From Ciona intestinalis (taxonomy: Eukaryota; Chordata; Ascidiacea; Phlebobranchia; Cionidae), in NCBI RefSeq assembly GCF_000224145.3, contig NW_004190425.2, positions 472,070-536,069 of the forward strand: 64,000 nucleotides of DNA, read 5' to 3'. Shown in pieces: positions 9,901 to 20,300 of the stretch. How positions within the stretch are numbered: position 1 is the first letter of the stretch; each line of letters begins with the position of its first letter. A program made the translations under genes and the position numbers. Under the pieces are notes generated by a model. It was not told the DNA's origin, did not search any database, and saw only the letters and a list, made by a program, of their open reading frames with translations.

Positions 9901-12599
9901 AATAGCAGTTTTTCAGAAATCTTCTCGTTATAATGATACGAATACAAGGAAAGTTATCGTGCTGCTGACAGACGGAGAGTAAGTTCATATTTGTTTTGCA
10001 TGGCGGAATACATAAGTTACTTAATTAATTAGGGTGCTTTTCAAATCTTTCGCTTGTGAATATAAACTATAAAACGTTTCGTGTATAAACGGATTTACAA
10101 ATGAAAGTACCGGCACAGTGGTTAATAGGCTATGCTTCTAACCTGGAGATTTTGGTTCAGGGCTTACCGCTGCTTTATAATGTGGGCGTATGTGATTTTG
10201 GCAAGAAACGTATAACGGTAATTTCTCTAACCTAGTGGTCTATTACTGTCTTAAAATATTGCCATACAATGAAAAAGAGGGATATCCAAATATAATTACA
10301 AAGCTTGGGAAATACCGTTCGAAATTGTCAGCCCTACATTAAAAAAGGAATATCCAAAATTAATCACTCACAAAGATACCTGCGTTGTAACTAAGTATAG
10401 GCACAAGGTGTATGAAACACAACCCCCTAAACGATAAGATAACGCAAGTTACATTCGTTTATTTATTCAATCAAGCAACAATGCCAATGATTTAGTAATG
10501 TGGGGAAAGGTGGGACATCTTTATTACATAATGTTTATATGTCCTAATCGTGTTTTAAATAATTAACAACGGTCAACTAGAGTCGCAAAAAACACGGTTT
10601 TATAAAACTTTAAATGTTTTTTTAACTAAAATATGGGTCGAGAAAATAGAATGAAGAGATGTCCCACCTTCCCCCACCCTACTATGAATGCAAAAAGTTG
10701 ACATGCATTGCATGCTGCTTTCTCAAACATAACAGTTGACATTGAAATATACACTCTCCCTATATTGAACAATTAATTCACAGTTGTTAACACTAGGCAT
10801 CTTTAACGCCAGCACCAATTTCTTGCAGAGCTACGGATACCGCAAGTTTGAGTAGCACTGCAGATCTTGTTCGTAGCCAAGGTATCACCATCACAGCCGT
10901 TTTAATCACAGAAAAGGTTCTTCCATCTGAAAGATCGGCTGCAGTTGCTCAAATGCAGGTATAGTGTATTAATTACCAAGAGATAAATTTAAAACTGTTG
11001 AATCAATAGAGAAACTAAGTATTTTTGTACTTTTTAACGAAATCAATAAAAAAATTACTTGAGTTTTATATAGTTTTAAAAATATCTGTGAAATTTTTGC
11101 TAACAGCGAATTACTATTCTTCTGCGCATGTGCAGTTATAGCGGAGTAGGACCCTAAACCAATATTAAGCGCCACTGTGGCAGTATATCTGGCTTAAATT
11201 TTGCTTTTTAAATAGCTCATAGTGAACGGGGTAGCAGGAAATCCTAGCGGCGTATTTGTTGTTGGAACCACAGCAAATTTGGATTCAGTTATTCGAGCAA
11301 TCACGCAGAGAATTCAATCGACTTTGGAAGGTATACGTGCTATGTAAATACGTTCCATAACACAAGACCATAAACTATTTAATTTGGATATAGTAGGGTG
11401 GGGGAAAACGGGACACATTTTTATTCTATTTTCTCGCCCCATTTGGTGGTAAATAAAGATTAATTAAAAACAACTTAAAACCGTTTTCTCATGACTTACA
11501 TAGATCGTTGTTAATTGTTTAAAACACGATCAGAATGTTTGGATATCATGTGCTTAAGTTATCCCATCTTACCCTACAGTAATATATGAACAAAATTCTT
11601 GTCAACTTTGAGCAGTATTAGCAATTTCATATTAGGCGTTAGAAATTTAGTCATACCGTTCAATTTTTACAACTTTTTTTTTAATTCTGCAGCTCAGTAA
11701 TATATAATTCTGCAGCCCAGTAATATATAATTCTGCAGCCCAGTAATATATTTCCAGGTGGTTCGGGCAATGCACAATCAAATTCCGGCGTTAGATATTC
11801 TGAAACTGGATTTTCGGCTGTAAATTCACAAGTACGTAAATAGCATATAGTCGTTTTATTTTTGCATGAATTTTATGTTGTGTTATTGTGCTGTTTTTGT
11901 TGTTACTTTCACCAACGTGACGTTGTGGAAGAAAACGATGGAACTCCTTGCTACGTGCTGCTACGGACTGATGAATTCCTGTTACATATAACATTCCAAT
12001 ATGTTGCTGGATAAAACGTGAGTATAAATGCTAGTTTATGGGTAACTTTCACTTATTAAAAACAGACCCGTGGTTCTGTAGTTTGTTGCTTCTACCGAAA
12101 TCGAAGGGTGCATGGTCGGTCATCGATACTGCTATTGTGTAACCTTCGGCAGGACACACACGCTTACAGAACATTTCTATAACCTATTAGTAATTAATGA
12201 ACTATCAACAAACAAGCATAAAAATGCATTTCCCACAATGTCACCTATATGTGGTAACTCGTAAGCAGATATGATGTGAATATGCAGTAGGGCAAACGTG
12301 TTATAACAAAGTCGTTGCCTTGCAAAAAAAACAAGGTTTTTCATTCAATATTTTTACCCACATAATAAACTTAATGCTGCAGAATATAGAAACATTTTCG
12401 TAATTATCGTTTATTTTTTTTCTCAGAAAAACGTTTCTTTACAAGACTACAAATATTTCTTCAGCCATATGTATATTGATATGTCAAGCTTTGGTATCAG
12501 CAACCTGCAGACCAAAGTGTTTATTAACAGATTATCAGGTAATTATAATGAACCGCTCAAGCATTCTTTTCACAAATTTTGATTTCAGGTGAAAACTGA
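6983..12599 (+). CDS. Integrin alpha-like I-domain gene B, apparently secreted
   Basis: Eleven exons join in phase to a 429-residue protein: 6983-7161, 8111-8300, 8942-9059, 9118-9271, 9339-9402, 9836-9978, 10829-10958, 11216-11330, 11758-11831, 12427-12538 and 12589-12599. The protein starts with a hydrophobic signal peptide. An integrin-alpha first blade follows (YFGTSFF, then LLVGSPLL) and then the ACAPL segment. The I domain spans about residues 163-364, with MIDAS residues D174, S176, S178, T250 and D281 all present. The exon ending RYSETGFSAVNSQ is followed by a 37-residue exon of no recognised family and a tiny exon reading GEN-stop. No membrane helix, GFFKR tail or further propeller blades are seen. 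The last two exons are the weakest part. A strong acceptor (ttttgttttatatag, AG at 6961-6962) lies just before the start codon. The product looks like a soluble integrin headpiece fragment, but a missed alternative 3' end cannot be excluded. Confidence 0.75.
7375..7555 (-). mobile_element. 0.2-kb MITE copy
   Basis: Middle ggccgttgttaattgtttaa and right end aaaggtgtcccgtcttaccc are clear. A reversed SINE tail fragment follows to about 7650. Confidence 0.7.
7920..8046 (+). mobile_element. 0.2-kb MITE, right half only
   Basis: Starts in the middle (tatggtgcggttttataata) and ends ctacccgaatcttactatat. Lies just before exon 2 of gene B. Confidence 0.65.
8383..8570 (-). mobile_element. 0.2-kb MITE copy, diverged
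   Basis: Contains cttttctcgtcccatttggc and ggtgctaacagtattccatc. Confidence 0.65.
8590..8742. repeat. Minisatellite, about 2.4 units of 61 bases
   Basis: Unit: atatacaacttaaacgaagg, then atatgtgtctagatgtccca, then tcttcccccattgtccc. The second half looks like the right end of the 0.2-kb MITE. Lies in I-domain gene B intron 2. Confidence 0.8.
9462..9740. mobile_element. Second hAT-type MITE (cagtggttcttaaac ends)
   Basis: Ends cagtggttcttaaac and, in reverse, cagcgtttcttaaac (13 of 15 match). It is flanked by gtttagac and gtttagag (7 of 8). It is 279 bases, non-coding, and lies in I-domain gene B intron 5. Ends of this kind are typical of Charlie-like hAT elements. Confidence 0.75.
10108..10470 (+). 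mobile_element. SINE copy, near full length
   Basis: Head caccggcacagtggttaata-like, middle gtgggcgtatgtgattttgg and ctctaacctagtggtctatt, tail gtgtatgaaacacaacc. It carries an internal extra segment. Intron of gene B. Confidence 0.65.
10497..10685 (+). mobile_element. 0.2-kb MITE copy
   Basis: Ends atgtggggaaaggtgggaca and ccaccttcccccaccctact. Follows directly on the SINE copy. Confidence 0.75.
11388..11590 (-). mobile_element. 0.2-kb MITE copy
   Basis: Full length, ends tagtagggtgggggaaaacg and ccatcttaccctacagtaat. Confidence 0.8.
11695..11750. repeat. Short tandem repeat before a splice acceptor
   Basis: Two to three copies of a 25-base unit (agtaatatataattctgcag) directly before the acceptor of the 11758 exon. 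The repeated ctgcag gives extra cryptic acceptor sites. Confidence 0.8.
12095..12330 (+). mobile_element. SINE copy, diverged
   Basis: Recognised by the tail atgtggtaactcgtaagcag and acgtgttataacaaagtcgt. Confidence 0.5.
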
Positions 12600-12751
12600 C
12601 AGAACGCCGGTCCAAAAAAACCCAAAATATTTACACTTTTAAACCTAGACTCCGATGGATTAAACTGCTTGATTGTGAATTATCATAAATTATCGGAAGT
12701 TATAGAAATCAAGCCCGGCTTATATACAATATTTTCGTATGGAATAAAAAT

Positions 12752-12925
12752 AAAGTGGGGTAAGTGGGATATCGTTACCACCGAAATCCCAGATTTCACG
12801 ACCGCATTTAGGTCAATAGAACAACAATGCTGTTTGGGTTACGCTTATATATTTTTTAAATATTCTTTCTTTACAACTAAATTGGACCAGAAAAGAAAAA
12901 TGTCAGACTCTACGCAGCTATGCTA
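12752..12925 (+). mobile_element. 0.2-kb MITE copy, old
   Basis: Left end aaagtggggtaagtgggata and the ttacaactaaattggaccag part of the right half; ends otherwise eroded. Confidence 0.5.
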
Positions 12926-13102
12926 TATCTACAACGTCTAATTGTTAGCATGGAGCGACGAGTATATTACAAAGTATAGGTCTACAATGTACCATAGTAT
13001 AGGTCTCCCTATTTCTGTAATAAGTCCATATAGTTCTATAGTTAGTACATAAAGTCTGCGACTTGAGCACTTTTAACTGTGGATTTATTCTATAACACTA
13101 CC

Positions 13103-13315
13103 ATTGTAGGCGGATGTGTCTTTATGGGCAAGACACTTAACGGCAGTTACGCTCCAACCCAGTGGTCACTAATGGGTTGTCCAAATTATCACCCACACAT
13201 AAAAAATAATAATTTAAGTAACATACAGGTTTACTGGTAAGCTGGTACGAGGTGTATAAAAACACGTGTTATACCGGCTGCCCTAAAATAAAGCAAGTTT
13301 CATCCATCCATCTTT
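13103..13315 (+). mobile_element. SINE copy without head
   Basis: From ggcggatgtgtctttatggg through ccaacccagtggtcactaat to the ataaagcaagtttcatcc tail. Confidence 0.75.
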
Positions 13316-13737
13316 CCATTCATTTCTTCATGAACTTCAAACGTGTACATTGGGTGTACGTGCGGCAGCAAATGTATACAAGTATTATGAAACAACGAAC
13401 CACTTTATTCTGCATTGGCAAGGCAAATAATTGCAGACAAACAACAATAACTAATATTACCGAGAACTGATGGTTTGTCGATCAAGTCATGCGTCGCACG
13501 CTATCTTAACTAAACATATTTTTAATTATTTGGTTCCATCTAGGGTTAAGTTAATTATTATTAAATGTTATTTCGAATGGGTTGCTTAGGTTACAAAACG
13601 CGTTAATGAGTTGTATAAATGTATATCTTCCGCTGCACCAGCTATACTGGCCACTTTAAATTGTCAACTCTGCTTGAAAAGTAGCGGCTTAAAAGTTAAG
13701 GCTTTTTGCCATGTAGCGCAGATCAAAGTAGAGTTAA

Positions 13738-13880
13738 CAAGTTACATGCAGTTAAATTAACAACGCTCTTGTGGAGCCGTGGTCACACTATACCAAATGT
13801 GGTCATTTACTATACCAAATGGGACTAAAATAGATCGATTACAAAATGTCTTATCCTACTTCACCCTATACTGTATATTT
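13738..13880 (+). mobile_element. 0.2-kb MITE fragment
   Basis: Middle aaattaacaacgctcttgtg and right end ttatcctacttcaccctata, with a local duplication of ctataccaaatg. Confidence 0.55.
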
Positions 13881-13968
13881 TCCGTGTTTTTACCCTTGCT
13901 ATATTATTTAAGCAGTAGTGTGATATGGTTAGACGCAGATTAGGTAACAAATTATATACTATAGAAAA

Positions 13969-14125
13969 AAAACAAATGTCGCGAACAAGGCTTTTTTCTT
14001 CCGATTAAATGTAAATATGTTTTAACTGTGTTTTAACAACTATTGTTTTGTCGCTACGTCCTGTCTTTTGGTTTAAATATGTCTAAGTATTCACTACTGT
14101 AATCGAAGAGACAAATAAAGTTGTT
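13969..14125 (+). mobile_element. Retroposon of the gagacaaataaa family
   Basis: Has gtgttttaacaactattgtt, tgtcgctacgtcctgtcttt and gaagagacaaataaagttgt. Confidence 0.65.
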
Positions 14126-14129
14126 ATGC

Positions 14130-14320
14130 ATTAGGGTGGGGGGAGATGGCACACCTTTTAACTCTATTTACTCGTCCCATTTAGTAGTTAACAAAGAACA
14201 TTCAAAACTATCCACATGGACTTCCACAGACCGTTGTTAATTGTTTAAAACACGATCAGTATATTTAGATATTATAAATGTGCTAAAGGTGTTCCATCCT
14301 TTCCCATCCTACTATATAGT
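14130..14320 (-). mobile_element. 0.2-kb MITE adjoining the KY-like start codon
   Basis: Full-length copy with right end ccatcctactatatag; only ttatcaac separates it from the ATG at 14328. Its terminal tatatag can act as a 3' splice site. Confidence 0.8.
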
Positions 14321-14327
14321 TATCAAC

Positions 14328-17300
14328 ATGGGCGGTTCAAGCAGCAGTGTTATCCGACCCGATCCTCCGAAAGATAATAGGCCTATATCTAGAGCGGTAA
14401 GTACATATTACAACTAATGCAATTAATATATATGTAGAAGCATGTATAGTAGGGTGGGGGAAGATGGGACACCTTTAACACATAATTTCCAAATAGCCTG
14501 ATCATGTTTTAAAGAATTAACAACGGTCTGTGAAAGTCGTAAGGATACGGTTTCATCATTCTTTGAATGTTCTTTGTTTACTAATAAATGGAAAAAGAAA
14601 ACAAAATAAAAAGGTGTCCCATCTTCCCCCGCCCTAATATATATTATTATTTCTGACCTGCATATAATGCTCGATTGAGGCGGTGCTTGGAACTCTTGTG
14701 TGCAAATAGATATCGGCTTTCGCAAAACTATTTTAAATAGCTGCAATTTATGGTTATCCAAACCTGAAGCATATAAGTGTAATTATACGCTAGCCCGCAT
14801 AATAGTAGGGTAAGGGAATATATGGAACACCTTTTCATTATATATTCTCCACGCAATTTGATCGTAAACATAAAACATTCAAAGAATTATAAAACCGTAT
14901 CCTCACGACTTCCATAGACCGTTGTTAATTGTTACACGATCAAGTTATTTGGACAATATGTGCTACAGGTGTTCTACCCTATACTATAAACGTGTTTAGA
15001 ACTTAACCACCGTTTATATATTAGTCTACTTCTGGACCTGGAGTGCCACATATCCAAAAGAGAGACGTGGCAGTTGCATGCAACAACTTGGTGGTAAAAT
15101 CTGTAACGAAAGACGAACTGCGACGTCTTACATCGGCAAACCGCCATTCACTTACAGGTATATTAAATATGTCATATTCCATGATGACTTAATAGTAAAC
15201 TTGTGTCGAAACATTTTTTAAAGCTGCATCAACAGAATAGCGTTTTCAAAAATTAAATGGCTTTTTTTTCTACTGTGCCCGAGAAATGGGAATGTTTCTC
15301 ATAAAAGGGAATACTCGATACTTTTTGCCATGTTCCTTTTCTCCCTCGTGTTTCTAAAGGTCTTCTTATTTAGACGGAAGCGTCACTGATAACAGCGAGT
15401 CAGAATTTGATGGAAACAGTGCATATATCGTAAGTGTTAGGGGTGGTAAAGCTACTTCAGCATATTATTTTGGCCATCCATACATAACAAATCATTGAAA
15501 CAAGACAGGTTTCTGTTAAAATTTAGTGGGGTAAAATGGAGCATGTTTTTATTCTCCTTGCTCGTTGGTAGTAAAAACAAAGAATGATGTGATTGATCAC
15601 CTGCACCAATATGGGTTTAGGTGGTAAAGTCGTTTCATATTTTCCTGTAGTGCTATACTTATTAGTTTGGCCCTAGCTAATCCTCAAATCTTGTACTTAT
15701 GCAAGACACTTATTACCGCCAGTTGCTCCAACCCAATTGTCCCTTATGGGTTGTCAAAGTTGTCAGTAATGCATTATAAAAATCCACCAAATTATTGCCC
15801 ATAAAGTTAAATATGTGGTTAACAAAAGGTGTATAAAACACAATAGGGCCTGGCAACATTAAACACACTTAGTACTGGCTACTGTTGCCCCGTCATGTGA
15901 AGATAAACAGGTTACATTCTTATATTCAGATACAAAATGCTTCTAACAATGGGGAAGGGGATAACTCATCAAGTGTGTTGGTCACATGTAACAGATTGAT
16001 GGTGTATTTTGTATCTAATGGCATTACTCGAGGTAAAAGTAGTTTTATGTTGCTTGCATGATACATAAGGCATAGACAGTGTACAATCAGTCAAAAAGTT
16101 TTATACTTGGTAACTTATAAGCAGCAGGCACGAGGTTTGTGAAACAAGTAGGGATGCACATTACAGAATTTCGAATCCATGAGATTCGAATCCTTTTGTA
16201 TTCGAATCTATTTACGGGATTCGGTATTCTGTTTAATGACGTAATTACACGTCATCCCATATACTATATTAACAATTTTTGAAACTTATTAATTTTGAAA
16301 AAAAATATTTTTGTGTTTGTGGGACTTTCGAGAGTAAACGTTTCGTAACGTCTTTTCATAGCCTGCTATACGTTTCATGACGCAAAAACTACCCAATAGT
16401 ACAATTTTTGATCATTTTACAACTCAAGATCCAACAAGGCTGTTATGAAAGGGTCAATAAACTGACTTTTGTGGGTAAAATTTTTTTTTTCTATAAATAT
16501 AAAAAGATTCGAAATTCTAGATTCGGAATTCTAGATTTGAATTAAAGTATTCTAGGATATCCTAGAATACCTAATTATTCTGTAATGTGCATCCCTAGAA
16601 ACAAGTTACATTCATGTATGTGTTGTAATGTCTAGTGGTTTAAATAAACATTATTATTTATTTTTAAATTCATATGTTGCAATTGGTTTTTACTTACAGA
16701 CTCCCCTGTATATCTAACCCCTGACAATGAATATGATGAAGGCACACAATCTATGGTATGCGCAGGTTTTTCATTCCATTTTTGGTTTAAAAGCTATGCA
16801 AATACTTTTTTAAAAAAACAAACAATAAGTTAAAAAACAAATTTATTTGTTAATTGTTAAACTAATTAGTTCTGACTTTTCCTAAATAATTATATAATAA
16901 ATGATTACATTCAATTCAGGAGGATTCTGAAACTGAAAGTAGTTTAGAAGAGGTGATTCTTTGTTTTGTATTTTTGATTTTTACTGGATGTAATAAGGTT
17001 GAAGTTCATTTGTATGATTACTGATCAGGGCCCTGATGTGTGCTTGATCTTGCTTTATAATGTGCTACCCCATCGTATGCATTCTTGGGCAAGACACTTA
17101 TTGTCAATTGCTTCAACCCAGTGGTCCCTTATGGGTTCTCCAATCTGTCACCCATACATTAAAACAAAATAACGTAATCACCCACAAATTTACATATGAT
17201 AACTTGTAAGTGCTGGGCACCAGGTGTATGAAACAGAACACTCCTTGACTCCTAATACAATGACGTTTGTTGCCTCACTGCAGCAGAATAAATAAGATAC

Positions 17301-20300
17301 TGCATGATTCTGTTTTATGTCAGTAGTTAAATATAGAAATATAGAAAAAACTTATATTATTAAACTACAACTACATGTACATAGCCAATAATAGGACATA
17401 CTTTAACATTGTTATCTACAGGTTCTTGTATTTACCATGTATCGATAATGAAATGTTATATACAATTCAGGATGATGGATCAACAGGTGGTTTGGGGAAT
17501 ATAGAAGAAGTTGATGAAAAGGTAATGGTGACTTTTGACCAGTCTTAATTATCAAATTGTTTTATTCGTGTCAAAAAGTTTGTAGCATTGGTCTGTATAA
17601 TGTGGGTACCTTGGTAACTTAGATATTCAGCTTAGTTGTCATTGGGTATTTTATAATTTGTATGATTGAGATCCAATATATTTATAGAACACACTGACTA
17701 AACTATGTGTTAATATATAAGACTGCTACAATTCTCCACATTGGTGTTCATGGGTAAGACACTTCACAGCAATTGCTCCAACCTAACACTGTCCAAATTG
17801 TCAGTCTTGGAGAAAATGAGAAAAATCTAAACAAAAACTATTGCTTACAAAGTTACAAATACCTGTTTTATGAGTTTTGTGTTCCACCGCCATACATAAG
17901 TAAGTCATGTGCGACCCTGGGCAGACACAAAGCACCAATTTCTTGTGAATACTAATGGTAATTAAATTATAAAGCTATTGGGTAATTTTTGTCAACTTTG
18001 TCAATGTCTAAACTGGGAGTCATAAATTACCGAAAAAGGAGTTAAAAAATAACTAGCCACAAAATGACATGGTAACTTATGAGCGGGTACAGGTGTATGA
18101 AACAGGACCACATGTGCTATAACGACTGTCTTTAGAAAAATATGCTATATTCATGAATTACTAAAACATTTTTTTTTATTTTTAGGATGATAGTTCCAAT
18201 GATGCGTCGGAGTATGAAACAGAAGTTTCTGAGACTGTGACGGTAGTTTTTAACAGTCAAAGTATTTGTGATTCAGTGTTAATTTGGTTGTGCAACAGTG
18301 TTTAAATTAGAGTATATCCTAGCGATGGTATATTTACTGTAACATGCTAATATGTGGACACAAATGTACAAATGTAAGAAAAACCATTTATAAATAGATG
18401 TACAAAATGAAGTCCAGGCATTGGGATAATAATTTAAAAGGAATTCTAAGAGTTTTGTTAATTTCAGATAAAAAATAAAATTACCATTACAATGGATTTC
18501 ACTGAAGAAGTGGAAAAGGTGGTAAAAAGTCTTAAAAGGTATTTAAGCCAATTTATGCTTGTGCCTGTGTTTTGTCATTATATAATAATCTTGGCAAAAT
18601 GATGATTAATGTTACAGCCACAAGGTGTTACTTTGTATTTGTTGCATAGCCGGTGTTTTTAATTTTTTTATTACAAGCAATAAAAAAAGGATAAAAAAAT
18701 TCACATATTCTCACTTTAAGGGAATTTTGTGTTCTAATTGCAAATTAGCCTTTCTTTCTTTTGATGCATCACAAAGAACCATCGTTGCTTTAATGTTAAC
18801 AGGAATGAAGACACTGTTAAAAAAGAAAAAATCGAAGAGCAAAAGAAATTTCTGCATAAACTTTTTGTAAGAAGAGAAACCAGACAGCAAATCAATGCAG
18901 AGCAACAAACAGACTTTAATCAGGTACTCGGTTTACTATATTCACTAGTTCAGTGTGCTAAATAATTTGTACAATGTCTGTGTTATTAGAAATCTGTTGA
19001 TTTATTTATCAATCCGAACGAAACAGAAGCACCAAAGCCTGAAGAACCTGTAACTAAAAAGAAAGCACTATATAGGTTTGTTCAATGTACCTCCTTAATG
19101 TACATGTAAATACATAATGACAAATCCTGATAAGCAATAATGCTTCTTGAAATATTGTAAATATCTCTCTATATATTTTCTATTTTTCTCCATGAATTTT
19201 GTAACAGATATCAGTTATGGTCTTTGAAAACAATGTGCATCTTGTCATGTATGTTTCTTGCGATAACACTGTTTTTCTTTCTATTTAAACCACCCAGTGA
19301 CCAATTGCGAATTCCCAAGAGCTAATATTGATTACCAAACTCGGAAAGTTATTGAGCAATTTTTATTTAGTGTTTTCCCAAGGCCATGCTCCCACAACTA
19401 TAGCAGTAATAAGCTACAAACCAACTATTCTCCATCTATGAAATTAAACAAATAACTACAAGTAACATACTTGGTAACTCGTAAGCTGGCACGAGGTGTA
19501 TTACACAAAACACCCATGTTTAACGACTGTTGTTTTCGGCCACGCAAGGATAAAGTTAGTTACATTCATTCATTTAACCTTTGCACAATTTACAAATTTA
19601 TGTATTTTTGCAGTGAAGAAAATACTGCTTTGTTTTCTGATTTGGAAAAATATGCGATAAGTGTGGATAAAGTGACATCATCAACTTTTACTTTTGCCGA
19701 TCTAATGGAAGAACTTTTTATTGGACAACTTACAGATTTGGAGAAGGTTAATATTTTATCTGTTTATTCTCACTATTTTAACTAAAATGAAGGATAATGA
19801 AGTATTATTTAAAAATTTAACAAGTTATTATTTTCTTTAAATCTAATATAAAAAAATAGTAAACAGCGTTAATTATATATTTTCAATCCCAAAGCTGGAG
19901 GGATAGTAACACTTTTATACTAAGAAAATTCAACCCTTTATTCATATTAAATAAACTCTTTAAACTAATCGGTTATTTCTATTAGTTTTTTTTTTAATAA
20001 TATATTGCAGTGCACCCTATTGCTTAAATTAGTTTCATTTAAGCAATGTTTTTTAGTGTAATTAAATTACTTATATATCTAAACAGGTGAGAATATTATT
20101 CCACTGGATAACTTCACAAGATCTTAATGCTATAGAGTTTGAAGATGATATTCCTGAAGACACCCCGCTATTTTATCTTCGGGCAATCAAACAAGAGAAA
20201 GGAACTTACCCAGCGTTGTTTTTGCGATTATGCGGGTATAAAGTGATATTTTTAAATAAACGTTGTATGGTTGTGGCTAAACTACAACGGTTGATACACA

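Larger units (their letters stand above)
12600..14327. other. Intergenic between gene B and the KY-like gene
   Basis: AATAAA at about 12742 may end gene B. The rest is made of repeat copies: diverged MITE, SINE, partial MITE, a repeat ending in gagacaaataaagtt, and a MITE that reaches to a few bases before the next start codon. No convincing exon was found. Confidence 0.6.

Noticed and set aside
12669-12941. 90-codon plus-strand open frame
   Set aside because: It runs through a diverged MITE copy and resembles nothing.
14423-14761. 112-codon minus-strand open frame
   Set aside because: Most of it is the 0.2-kb MITE read in reverse, and it overlaps the first intron of the KY-like gene.
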